A stretch of DNA of 36,225 bases, from contig JAQTOX010000012.1 of assembly GCA_028713055.1 (NCBI GenBank), forward strand, positions 1 to 36,225, in the 5' to 3' direction. How positions within the stretch are numbered: the stretch's first letter is position 1; every line of letters starts with the position of its first letter. A model generated the notes under the pieces. The model was not told the DNA's origin. It saw nothing but the letters and a program-made list of their open reading frames with translations, and did not search any database. Of this stretch, positions 27,943 through 36,072 are shown piece by piece. The translations under genes and the position numbers were made by a program. The stretch comes from Methylococcales bacterium (GTDB lineage Bacteria > Pseudomonadota > Gammaproteobacteria > Methylococcales > Methylomonadaceae).

Positions 27943-29037
27943 ATGCGAAGTTCAGACATTACGATTATCGGTGGTGGCGTGATGGGATTGATGACGGCAC
28001 GCGAATTTTTGAACGCTGGCGCGTCCGTCACCATTTTAGAAAAAAATCTTTGCGGACAAGAAGCCTCGTGGGCTGGCGGCGGCATTTTATCGCCACTTTA
28101 TCCGTGGCGACAAGCACAATCAATCACGGATTTGGTGTTGCCGAGTTTGGAACGTTATCCAAAAATTGCCGCAGATTTACACGAAAAAACGGGCATTGAT
28201 CCCGAATGGACGCGGAGTGGTTTACTGGTTACACAAAATCCCGACGACATATTGGCGCGTGAATGGTGTAGAAATTCGAAACTCAACGTCGAAAACCCTG
28301 ACGCCGCAACGTTTCAAAATTTAAACGTACGCACTGAAAATCCGATTTTTTTGCCAGCAATTGCACAAATTCGTAATCCACGTTTGTTACAAGCCTTGAA
28401 ACAAGATGTGTTAAACAAAGGTTTGTACTTAATTGAAAATTGCGAAATCACAAGTTTTACGCTTGAACACAATCGCATTTATCACCTGCATTCAAACCGT
28501 GGCAAATTTCCCGTGAACGAAATCGTGCTAACAACAGGAGCATGGACACGGTCAATTTTTCAGACACTTTTGATTGGACTGCTCGATATGCCAGAAATTT
28601 ATCCAGCAAAAGGACAAATGTTGTTATTCGGCGCGCCACCAGACACGTTACGACACATTATTTTGGATGGTGATCGCTATTTAATTCCACGTCGTGACGG
28701 AAAAATTATTGTGGGCAGTACGGTTGAACACGATGTTTTTCATAAAACGATTACCGTTGATGCACATAACCTACTTTTTGAATTTGCAACGGCATTATTG
28801 CCTGCATTGAAAACTGCACCTCTGCTTAAACATTGGGCGGGATTGAGACCTGCGACGGATGATGGTGTGCCGTATATTGGGCGGCATCCTGAAATTCACA
28901 ATTTAAATTTAAATGCGGGACATTTTCGCAACGGCTTAACGATGTCACCCGCGTCAGCGCAATTATTAGCAGATTTAATTTTGAATCGCCCAACAACCGT
29001 GAATCCTAAACCTTACCAATTTCATCCTTGTACATGA
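27943..29037 (+). CDS. thiO: Glycine oxidase ThiO, thiamine biosynthesis
   Basis: The 364-residue FAD enzyme of the DAO family oxidises glycine to the imine needed for the thiazole ring of thiamine. The FAD motif IIGGGVMGL is at 8-16, with an acidic residue in TILEKN; ASWAGGGILSP is typical of ThiO. The late motifs HWAGLRPATDDGVPYIG and GHFRNGLTMSP are intact. It starts 14 bp after the Lcl protein gene. No thiG or thiS is adjacent. It is convergent with the gene ending at 29045. Confidence 0.93.
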   Translation: MRSSDITIIGGGVMGLMTAREFLNAGASVTILEKNLCGQEASWAGGGILSPLYPWRQAQSITDLVLPSLERYPKIAADLHEKTGIDPEWTRSGLLVTQNPDDILAREWCRNSKLNVENPDAATFQNLNVRTENPIFLPAIAQIRNPRLLQALKQDVLNKGLYLIENCEITSFTLEHNRIYHLHSNRGKFPVNEIVLTTGAWTRSIFQTLLIGLLDMPEIYPAKGQMLLFGAPPDTLRHIILDGDRYLIPRRDGKIIVGSTVEHDVFHKTITVDAHNLLFEFATALLPALKTAPLLKHWAGLRPATDDGVPYIGRHPEIHNLNLNAGHFRNGLTMSPASAQLLADLILNRPTTVNPKPYQFHPCT

Positions 29038-29044
29038 CAAAAAA

Positions 29045-29572
29045 TTAACTTTTTTCAATAAATTTCAATGTCCGTTCTGGCAAAATCTCTTTTGTTTCAC
29101 CTTCTAAATATAGCCGTGCATCTTCGTGAACCGTGGACATAAAACGGATTAACTGAATTTCGCGGCGCATTTTTTCTTCAAATTCTGTGGTTTCCCACAT
29201 CTCATTGAGTAAATATTTCGCGTGGTGATGAATGGTGAAGGCAATCGCTTCGGGCAAATGCGTATAACTGCTTTGAATGGAATGTTTAAGCTGGTCTAAC
29301 GAGGCGAGATATTGTTTATAATCTTTAACATCTTGTTTGCATTTGGTTTTAAACATCAACAATTCTGCGGTGTGCTGCGTTTGTAAGATTGTTAATTCAT
29401 GTTTTAACTGCTGACTGCGTTTTTTGAGTTCGGCGATTAAGGCTTTTTCGGCTAAAACTTGTGCCTGTTTTAACGCGGCTTGTTGTTCTTGATTATCGCG
29501 TTTCCACGTCAAATTTTCGGTTTTGAGCGAGTGAATCGTGGTGACGATATTTAAAAGCCAATCTTTCAACAT
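29045..29572 (-). CDS. Coiled-coil protein of unknown function
   Basis: The 175-residue protein is mostly helical. Residues about 18-75 form a coiled coil rich in Gln, Lys, Glu and Leu, followed by a second helical region with IHHHAKYLL. No signal peptide or recognised domain is present. It is the last gene of a three-gene run with slyX and a membrane coiled-coil protein; the gap is 2 bp. The two coiled-coil proteins probably work together. Confidence 0.75.
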   Translation of the reverse strand: MLKDWLLNIVTTIHSLKTENLTWKRDNQEQQAALKQAQVLAEKALIAELKKRSQQLKHELTILQTQHTAELLMFKTKCKQDVKDYKQYLASLDQLKHSIQSSYTHLPEAIAFTIHHHAKYLLNEMWETTEFEEKMRREIQLIRFMSTVHEDARLYLEGETKEILPERTLKFIEKS

Positions 29573-29574
29573 AA

Positions 29575-30105
29575 TTATTTGTCGGTGAGCGTTGCGATTT
29601 TGTGATGCAATTCTAACAGAGCCTGTTCGTTTTGTTGTACACGATAACGGCGATTTTCGGCTTGTAATTGCGAAAAATAATCTTTAGATATTTGGTGTTT
29701 TATGCGTTGTAACTCTCGTTCAATGGCATCCGAAAGCGCGTTGATTTGCTGCTGATTATTTTTTTCGAGAATGGCTTTACGTTGTCTTTCTTTAAAATAA
29801 TTAAGTTGCAGCCGTTGGAAATGAAATAACCGTTTTTGATTTGAATGTTTATTTTTTATAAACAGGAAATGTCTGTTTTCGCTTTGTTCAGCTGAAAGAT
29901 AATGCAGTGTTGCACGCCAAATACGTTGAAAAATGTTGAACAATCCGGCGAAAATTAACACCCCAAATGCGGCGAGTAGTAAAAAAGCCGCTAATTGTGT
30001 CGCAAATACCGCGAAGATTACAAACGCAAAAAAGAGTAATACTTTTGCCAGAATAAATAATGGCAAACACAGCACCATCATCCATAACGCTAATCGAATA
30101 AACAT
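29575..30105 (-). CDS. Membrane-anchored coiled-coil protein of unknown function
   Basis: The 176-residue protein has an N-terminal hydrophobic region of about 60 residues, two or three membrane segments rich in Phe, Leu and Ala. A basic, Gln-rich coiled coil follows from about 90 to 170. No domain was recognised. It sits between slyX (9 bp upstream) and the soluble coiled-coil gene (2 bp downstream), so an operon is likely. Confidence 0.75.
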   Translation of the reverse strand: MFIRLALWMMVLCLPLFILAKVLLFFAFVIFAVFATQLAAFLLLAAFGVLIFAGLFNIFQRIWRATLHYLSAEQSENRHFLFIKNKHSNQKRLFHFQRLQLNYFKERQRKAILEKNNQQQINALSDAIERELQRIKHQISKDYFSQLQAENRRYRVQQNEQALLELHHKIATLTDK

Positions 30106-30114
30106 CGAGTATGT

Positions 30115-30324
30115 TTAGTAATGTGGCGGCAATTCGTGATTTGGCAACGATTCTTCGGGCGATTTAGAAGCCAAACTATCAACCCGTTCGTGTATGGTTT
30201 TGTAAGCACGTTCAAGACGATCAATTTTTTGTTGTTGCGTAGCGATAATATCGTTCAGCGTTTGGAGTAAATCGTCTTGATACGCGACTTTGATTTCTAA
30301 TTCGATGAGGCGATTTTCTGTCAT
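30115..30324 (-). CDS. slyX: SlyX family protein
   Basis: The 69-residue protein is a short coiled coil with the family pattern RLIELEIKVAYQDDLLQTLN at the start and LPPHY at the very end, which is the SlyX signature. Its function is not known. It leads a run with two coiled-coil genes and follows the fhcA terminator. Confidence 0.93.
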   Translation of the reverse strand: MTENRLIELEIKVAYQDDLLQTLNDIIATQQQKIDRLERAYKTIHERVDSLASKSPEESLPNHELPPHY

Positions 30325-30344
30325 AGGAATTTTCGGAAAAGGTT

Positions 30345-30376
30345 AAACAAAAAAGCACGTCGTTAAACGTGCTTTT
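30345..30376 (-). terminator. Terminator of the fhcB-fhcA transcript
   Basis: AAAAGCACGT pairs with ACGTGCTTTT around the loop CGTTAA, with a T-rich run on the minus strand. It is 13 bp past the fhcA stop and shows that fhcA is the last gene of its transcript. Confidence 0.88.
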
Positions 30377-30389
30377 GTTTTTGAAAAAA

Positions 30390-32054
30390 CTACGCCACAG
30401 CTTTCAAATCATGCACCGTTACACTACCGCGTCCATCTTCGGTAATTTCGTCGTCGCTGATTTTGAAGTTATCCACTTTCATCGTGAGATATTTATCAAA
30501 ATAGGCTTTCAAATCCTTTTCGATCGATTTATCAAAAGCTGGTTTCACAACGTGTGTCGTTCCCCATTTTGTGTGAATTACTTTGCCATCGACAACCACG
30601 AGTTCGCCATCTTTGAAAACGTAATCTGGTTTTTCAAACATTTTTTGACGGTCAACATCATCGGTATAAACCGTAATATCCGCCCAATTTCCTGCGCTCA
30701 AACCACCACGATTTTGCAAACCAATCAATTTTGCTGCACCTGCTCGCGTCATAATCGCAATTTCTTGTAACGTGTATTCACGTTCAATCGATGCTAACGT
30801 CGTCATTTTTTGTGCTTCAGGGTGAATCGTAGAAAGCACGTCATTTCTAAACGTTCTATCCATCAGCAAACGAATCAAATGTGGATAACTGGTAAATGGC
30901 GCACCGTTTGGATGGTCGGTGGTTAAGAAAATTCGCCACGGATCATCAACGAGTAAAAACGTTTCCAAACCAATCGCCCACTGCAACGCATTGACGAAAT
31001 TTTGGTCTTTGTATTTGAACGGCACAACGCCACAACCTGCATCGCATTCAATATCCATCGTCACCCATTTTTGTGGGCTAGCAAATTTATGATTCGCATG
31101 TTGACGCATATTGTCACCCGATGCCGTGACGGTTTGCCCGAACAAAATTTGCCCTACATCGATGGTGATATTTTTGTTTTTATTGATAGCCTCCGCAATT
31201 TGCGCCGCGCCAGACGAAAATTTAAAATCGCCTTCCGTGCCGTAACTGTGGAATTGGATATGCGTTAAGTGCATCGGCAAACCACCAATGCCTTGAATCG
31301 TATCGAGCGTGGTTTGCATATTTCCAGGTACGCCCAAATTACAGCCGTGAACGTGCAACGGGTGTGAAACGCCAATTTCTTTCACTGCCGTTGCCAACAC
31401 ACGCAAAATGTTGCGTGGCGTTACGCCGTAATGGCTGTTTTGTTCATCTAAATCGAGTTTGCGTTGATTGAATTTAAACGCATTGATACCACCAGGATTC
31501 ACGACTTTTACGCCAATGGCTTTCGCCGCGTTCATCGTCCACGCAACGTAATCGTTGATGGCTTTTTGGTCTTTTTTCGCCGTTAGTAATCGCAACGAAA
31601 AGTCGTCGCTGCCCAACATGACGTAACCGCCTTTATCCAAAATCGGAATATCGCCCATTTCCATGTGGGCTTGGCGAGCGTTAATTGGCAACAAAGCCGG
31701 TTCAAAACCAGTAGTGTAGCCCATTTCAGCGTAGCGATAACCTGTGATAAATGTGCTTGGCGCAGCGTGTCCGCAACCCGAACGGCAAATGTGTGTGCTG
31801 GCAACGGGGTCGTTGCGGTGGTCTTCGGGTAAAAGTGTGCGAGCAATGTTGCCTTTGCCACCACCGATGTGGGTGTGCATATCGATTGCGCCCGACATGA
31901 CGATTTTGCCTTTCAAATCGTATTCTTTATCAACTTGAAAATCGCCAATCGGTTTGTCGATGATTTTGCCGTTTTGAATGTAAATATCATGTTGTTTGCC
32001 ATCGACACCGCTGGCTGGGTCGTACACTTTGCCGCCCGTTAATCTGATTAACAT
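30390..32054 (-). CDS. fhcA: Formyltransferase/hydrolase complex subunit A
   Basis: The 554-residue amidohydrolase-fold subunit is related to archaeal formylmethanofuran dehydrogenase subunit A. In methylotrophs the Fhc complex converts formyl-tetrahydromethanopterin to formate, part of formaldehyde oxidation. The metal ligands H60 and H62 lie in DMHTHIGGG, with further ligands in HPLHVHGCN and LTTDHPNGAP. GAGGA lies 7 bases before the ATG, which overlaps the end of fhcB by 7 bp. It is followed directly by a terminator; fhcC and fhcD are not in the window. Confidence 0.96.
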   Translation of the reverse strand: MLIRLTGGKVYDPASGVDGKQHDIYIQNGKIIDKPIGDFQVDKEYDLKGKIVMSGAIDMHTHIGGGKGNIARTLLPEDHRNDPVASTHICRSGCGHAAPSTFITGYRYAEMGYTTGFEPALLPINARQAHMEMGDIPILDKGGYVMLGSDDFSLRLLTAKKDQKAINDYVAWTMNAAKAIGVKVVNPGGINAFKFNQRKLDLDEQNSHYGVTPRNILRVLATAVKEIGVSHPLHVHGCNLGVPGNMQTTLDTIQGIGGLPMHLTHIQFHSYGTEGDFKFSSGAAQIAEAINKNKNITIDVGQILFGQTVTASGDNMRQHANHKFASPQKWVTMDIECDAGCGVVPFKYKDQNFVNALQWAIGLETFLLVDDPWRIFLTTDHPNGAPFTSYPHLIRLLMDRTFRNDVLSTIHPEAQKMTTLASIEREYTLQEIAIMTRAGAAKLIGLQNRGGLSAGNWADITVYTDDVDRQKMFEKPDYVFKDGELVVVDGKVIHTKWGTTHVVKPAFDKSIEKDLKAYFDKYLTMKVDNFKISDDEITEDGRGSVTVHDLKAVA

Positions 32055-33319
32055 ATTGATTCCTCGCGTAAAACTTTTTCAATTGCGTTTAAAACGTCTG
32101 CTGTTGACGGCAAGCCCGAATCACGCAATTTTTTCAATCGAATTGCGACCACGTTATCTAGCCGAAACGCATGACCAGCATGGTCAATCGCTGGCGTTCC
32201 AACTGGAATAAATACGTCGGGTTCTTTTTCAAACGTCATGCCTGAACGCGCCACCACAATCGTTGGCAAACTGGTTTTTGGTGGATTCGCTTTGGCGTTA
32301 AAGGCATTCACCCAAACGAGCGCATCCGCTTCGCCGTTATCTAACAAAGCATTGGTTTCAAACAAAAATGGGTCGTACTCTGGATAACCTTTGGCAAAAC
32401 TCACTCGTGCCGCATAACCTGTTGTCCAACCACATACTTGGTTTGCAGTTTGGTCGCCTTCTTTACCGCCTAATGGAAAACCAGAACAACGTGTGGTTTG
32501 GTTTAAGTCTTTGACCATTTCGGAAATCGTTTGCACGGTCAATTCAGCGTGCGAATAATTCAACGCGCCTGCTGCCCAAGTAACCACGCCGTATTTTGCA
32601 TTTTTAAGTTTTTCTGCAATGGCTTGTAAATCGGCAATCGAAATTCCTGCAACGCTTTCAGCTTGAATCGGTTGACCTTTGACCAAAGCGCGTAAAACGG
32701 TCACAACTTCAGGTAAATTTTCAGTGGCACATTCAAAAACTTGTGCGATTTTTCCTGATGGTGATGTTGACGCATTGCCAGATGGTTTTGTGCCTAAATA
32801 AATAATCTCACGGTCGCTGGTGTTTTCTAAAAACATCGCGTCGTTCCACAGATATTTTTCAAAAAAGCGTGGCGCGAAACCTTCTAAATCTGCACCGACA
32901 ATCAGTAACACATCACAACGATTTTTGACTTCGGCGAGCGTGGTATTCATCCAACCTACGTCTTGCAACGCTAAAATGTTTTTGCGAGCGTTGTTGAAAT
33001 TCATGTTGTCAACAACTGCGCCAGTTCTATCCGCTAAGGCTAATAAACCACGCATTCCATTTACGTCAGTTGCACAACCGCCGATGACAGGATAATTCGT
33101 GTTTTTCAGCAAACTTGCGGCATGGATAACGGCTTCTTTTAGTTCTACTTCTTTGCCATTTACTCGTGCTTTCGTGTCGGTAATCGGTTGTTCAAACGCA
33201 GGCGTGTTGACCGCACAACCATTTTCAATAACGCTGATTTTTAAACCATCGACTTTAATTGTTAAATCGTCCGTGCCGATACCACAAAACGGACTGGGAA
33301 CTTCAAAAAATTCACTCAT
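32048..33319 (-). CDS. fhcB: Formyltransferase/hydrolase complex subunit B
   Basis: The 423-residue protein resembles formylmethanofuran dehydrogenase subunit B. In the bacterial complex this subunit is thought to have lost the molybdopterin and iron-sulphur role and to be structural. It has a PFCGIGTDDL start, GGCATDVNG, WMNTTLAEVKNRCDVLLIVG and a late PTIVVARSG. The start at 33319 has GAGGA 7 bases upstream. A GTG 33 codons earlier is in frame, but the extra part (MWDAKADSRHVFEET and so on) is a remnant of a dehydratase gene (see 33331), so it is not taken as part of FhcB. It is coupled to fhcA by a 7-bp overlap. Confidence 0.94.
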   Translation of the reverse strand: MSEFFEVPSPFCGIGTDDLTIKVDGLKISVIENGCAVNTPAFEQPITDTKARVNGKEVELKEAVIHAASLLKNTNYPVIGGCATDVNGMRGLLALADRTGAVVDNMNFNNARKNILALQDVGWMNTTLAEVKNRCDVLLIVGADLEGFAPRFFEKYLWNDAMFLENTSDREIIYLGTKPSGNASTSPSGKIAQVFECATENLPEVVTVLRALVKGQPIQAESVAGISIADLQAIAEKLKNAKYGVVTWAAGALNYSHAELTVQTISEMVKDLNQTTRCSGFPLGGKEGDQTANQVCGWTTGYAARVSFAKGYPEYDPFLFETNALLDNGEADALVWVNAFNAKANPPKTSLPTIVVARSGMTFEKEPDVFIPVGTPAIDHAGHAFRLDNVVAIRLKKLRDSGLPSTADVLNAIEKVLREESIC

Positions 33320-33330
33320 TAAAATGTCCT

Positions 33331-33460
33331 CTAATCTTTTTTTAATGTATTTAAAACGGCGGTATTCGGGTGTTTCTTCAAAAACGTGCCGTGAATCCGC
33401 CTTCGCATCCCACATCACAACTTCTTCAATCTTTTTGCCAAGGCAAAATCTTTTTTAGTA
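33331..33460 (-). pseudogene. Remnant of a pterin carbinolamine dehydratase (PCD) tail
   Basis: On the minus strand, pieces in two frames give VTKKDFALAK, then IEEVVMWDAKADS, then ETPEYRRFKYIKK. They align over about 43 codons with the C-terminus of the intact homologue at 36073-36225. Two single-base changes in A runs disturb the frame. One A is missing near 33432-33436, and one extra A at 33337-33343 removes the natural stop, so the remnant now reads into fhcB. Identity to the intact tail is about 75% at DNA level, so the two copies are not a fresh duplication. The sequence upstream of 33460 does not continue the match. Confidence 0.75.
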
Positions 33461-33503
33461 ACTGATGTTACGCAGAACTAAAACAAATTACTTGGGGCTA
33501 TCG

Positions 33504-35495
33504 CTACTCCATCTTCAAATTTGTACGTTTTTCATTAGTTATCTGACGTAGAGGCAGCATAGCGTTTACGATTCCCAATCCTAGCCCACTTGAACTAAGT
33601 AATAAAGCGGTGATGATACTGATATGCAAAGTGAAGGCAGAAATAATTGTTACTGCGCCAGGAACAACATTGAAAATCCAGCCATTTTGTAAGTTTTTGT
33701 CTAGTTCGTGTGCGAGGACGAGTAATTCATCCAATTTTTTTAGCGAACCATCCATTAAGATAATTTGTGCCGTATCTGTCGCAACTGACGTTGCACCACT
33801 CAATGAAATAGAAATATTCGCTTTTTTCATCGCAATCGTATCGTTGACACCATCGCCAATAAAACAAACCTTATGCCCTTCCATTTGTAATTTTTCTACG
33901 ATTTCTGCTTTATTTTGCGGCAAAACATCATAAAAATAATCATCCATTCCTAATTTGTGAGCTAATTTTTGCGTAGGTTCGCGATGATCCCCAGAAACAA
34001 TAGCAAGATGTCTGACACCGCGCTTGCGTAAATTCGCCAGTAATTCAAAAACTTCTGGACGCACAGAGGCACGCATTTCTAATACACCTGCAAATTGCTT
34101 ATCAATAGCGAGCATAACTAACGAATGTCCAGAATGATAAGCGTCTTCCATTTGTTCATCTAAATTTTCAGGTACGCTAATCCCTTCTTTTTCCATAAAA
34201 CGTCGGCTACCCACTCGAATAAGTTTGTTTTCTATGTGAACAGCTATTCCATAACCAAGACTGTAATCGGAGTCATTAACTTCAGGTAAAATCACGCCTG
34301 CTTTCACCGCACGATTTAAAATAGCGCGAGCAATTGGGTGTTGTAATTTAGCTTCAGCGGCAGCGGCAAACGCTAAAATATCATTTTCGCTGTAGCCTGT
34401 TAAATAAACCCAAATACGTCCAACTTCAGGCACTTCAGAGGTTAACGTTCCTGTTTTATCAAATAAAAACGTATCTATATCAGACAAATCTTCTAGTACC
34501 CGCCCATCTTTAACTAAAATGCCCTTGTGGGCTGCAAGATTAAGATAATTCAGAGTGCTTAATGGTGCAATAATTCGGATATTTTGGGCAATATGTCCAT
34601 TTAAAATAACGACAGTCCCTACCGCGCCAAGCCAGGGCATTGCAGCAAAAGCCAGACCTAATACGGGTAAGTTCCAGTTGTCCGCCCATTGCTCCCCTTT
34701 AAGCTGCGAATGCGTTTTAAAATCAACCGAGTGATTTAGAATGTCCGTAATTTTAGCGACCGTCGTATCGCTTCCAGAATTTTCTGCTTGAACATGAATG
34801 CGTCCTGACATTACCTGTGTTGATGCAAAAACGGTATCACCCAGCATTTTTTCTGCGGGTTGCGACTCTCCTGTTAACGTATGTTGATCAACAGTAGCCA
34901 TTCCCAGAATGACGATGCCATCAATTGGGATAACATCTCCCGTATTTATAACAACAATATCCCCCCGAACAACTTCATCTAAGGGTACTTCGATTTCTAT
35001 ACCGTCTTTTAATAACCACACATGATTAGGTTGTTCTGCAAAAATGTTGATGACACTTTGCTTAGAATTTTGTTTAGCATTACTGATAACAAATTTCGCA
35101 CCGTGAACCAATCCCACACCAATTGAAGCAGTCACAATACTTCCCAGTCCCAATGTCATCATATCTGCAATGCCATAGAGTACATAACCATCGACTTTTT
35201 TTTCTTTAACTAAAGAATTTTCAACAAGACGAAGATAAGGAATGGACGTGTAGGTGAAACCTAATAACGTTGGTAGCAAAAATATCGGATTCACATGTGT
35301 CAAAACCGCTGAACCGATAGATAACCCGCTCATTTTTATGTAATGTAAATCTTTTTCACGCTCGCGCTCGTCATCTTCCATAACATCTTGGACAAGCATT
35401 ACAGACCGATTTTCTTCAGTTTTCTTTCCGATTTTTTCATACAGTCTAGTTGCTGCATAGCTAGCAAAAACAACTTCAAGCCCAAATAAAAACAT
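33504..35495 (-). CDS. P1B-like heavy-metal P-type ATPase lacking the CPC motif
   Basis: The 663-residue P-type ATPase has the actuator motif TGES at 208-211, the phosphorylation site DKTGT at 346-350, the P1B-type HP dipeptide at 386-387, GYGI at 414-417 and the hinge GDGVND at 547-552. The membrane helix before the phosphorylation domain, where metal pumps carry CPC, SPC or APC, reads RIIAPLSTLNYL (about 307-318). It has no cysteine, and the segment to GILVKDG is shorter than usual. No N-terminal HMA metal-binding domain is present; the chain begins in a hydrophobic segment, and the frame is open for a further 13 codons without a start, so the N-terminus may be truncated. The transported ion cannot be named. 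It lies between two PCD tails, next to a formyltransferase fragment. Confidence 0.85.
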   Translation of the reverse strand: MFLFGLEVVFASYAATRLYEKIGKKTEENRSVMLVQDVMEDDEREREKDLHYIKMSGLSIGSAVLTHVNPIFLLPTLLGFTYTSIPYLRLVENSLVKEKKVDGYVLYGIADMMTLGLGSIVTASIGVGLVHGAKFVISNAKQNSKQSVINIFAEQPNHVWLLKDGIEIEVPLDEVVRGDIVVINTGDVIPIDGIVILGMATVDQHTLTGESQPAEKMLGDTVFASTQVMSGRIHVQAENSGSDTTVAKITDILNHSVDFKTHSQLKGEQWADNWNLPVLGLAFAAMPWLGAVGTVVILNGHIAQNIRIIAPLSTLNYLNLAAHKGILVKDGRVLEDLSDIDTFLFDKTGTLTSEVPEVGRIWVYLTGYSENDILAFAAAAEAKLQHPIARAILNRAVKAGVILPEVNDSDYSLGYGIAVHIENKLIRVGSRRFMEKEGISVPENLDEQMEDAYHSGHSLVMLAIDKQFAGVLEMRASVRPEVFELLANLRKRGVRHLAIVSGDHREPTQKLAHKLGMDDYFYDVLPQNKAEIVEKLQMEGHKVCFIGDGVNDTIAMKKANISISLSGATSVATDTAQIILMDGSLKKLDELLVLAHELDKNLQNGWIFNVVPGAVTIISAFTLHISIITALLLSSSGLGLGIVNAMLPLRQITNEKRTNLKME

Positions 35496-35563
35496 ACATT
35501 TTGTTCCAAAATTTAAAAGCGCAGCATTCTGTTATATTCAGATTTGCCTGATAGGTCGTGTTT

Positions 35564-36010
35564 TTAACACAAGGGATAACTTTCGTTAATAATTTCTGAG
35601 GTGTCAAAATTATTGTGTATATATAACAGAACCATTTCTCTAATAGTATGTCCTCGCGGCAAATCTTTAACGAGTTCTTTCTCATATTTTCCACTGAAAT
35701 AATGCTCACCCCATTTTTCATTGGTGCAAGCTGAATCTACAAGTTCTGTGGTTTGACAACCGGTTACAAGTTTCTGACAAACATCTTCGAGCATTTCTTT
35801 ACCGCCTTCAAAAGTTCGTAAAAATAATTCAGCTCCCGTCATATTTTCTACGGGAAAACGGGTAGCCCGATATATCTTGCCGTTGTCTAATTTTGTATCA
35901 ATTTCATGTAAGGTCACGCCGTGAAAGTTTCTCTTTTCTGAAAATAATAAAGGATAAACATAACATGCCATTCCTGGATGTTCGGGTGGAGGCAAAACAA
36001 ACTTTAAGAG
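35564..36010 (-). pseudogene. C-terminal fragment of a formyltransferase
   Basis: The open frame carries PPPEHPGM, then HGVTLHEIDTKLDNGKIY, the conserved loop of formyltransferases, which contains the family's catalytic aspartate (D of LDNG) and a histidine. It most resembles sugar N-formyltransferases. The N-terminal Rossmann half with the folate-binding residues is missing: a stop lies 5 codons upstream of the TTG at 35995 and there is no ATG before the motif. The remainder is probably inactive. It lies 68 bp upstream of the ATPase gene on the same strand, between the PCD remnant and the intact PCD tail. It could instead be a very short diverged protein started at TTG. Confidence 0.6.
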
Positions 36011-36072
36011 TCATATCCTTATTGTTCATAATTCCTAAATTTAATTGAAAATTCTAATTTTTATTCACCTTA

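Noticed and set aside
33320-33418. FhcB starting at the GTG at 33418
   Set aside because: The extra residues match a PCD tail, not FhcB, and a good ribosome site precedes the ATG at 33319.
35476-35721. Possible small gene overlapping the ATPase start and formyltransferase fragment
   Set aside because: It is in another frame of the formyltransferase fragment, which has the conserved catalytic loop, and it shows no features of its own.
36011-36072. Search for insertion-sequence ends or direct repeats flanking the ATPase region
   Set aside because: Apart from the PCD tails, no inverted terminal repeats, transposase or short target duplications could be recognised.
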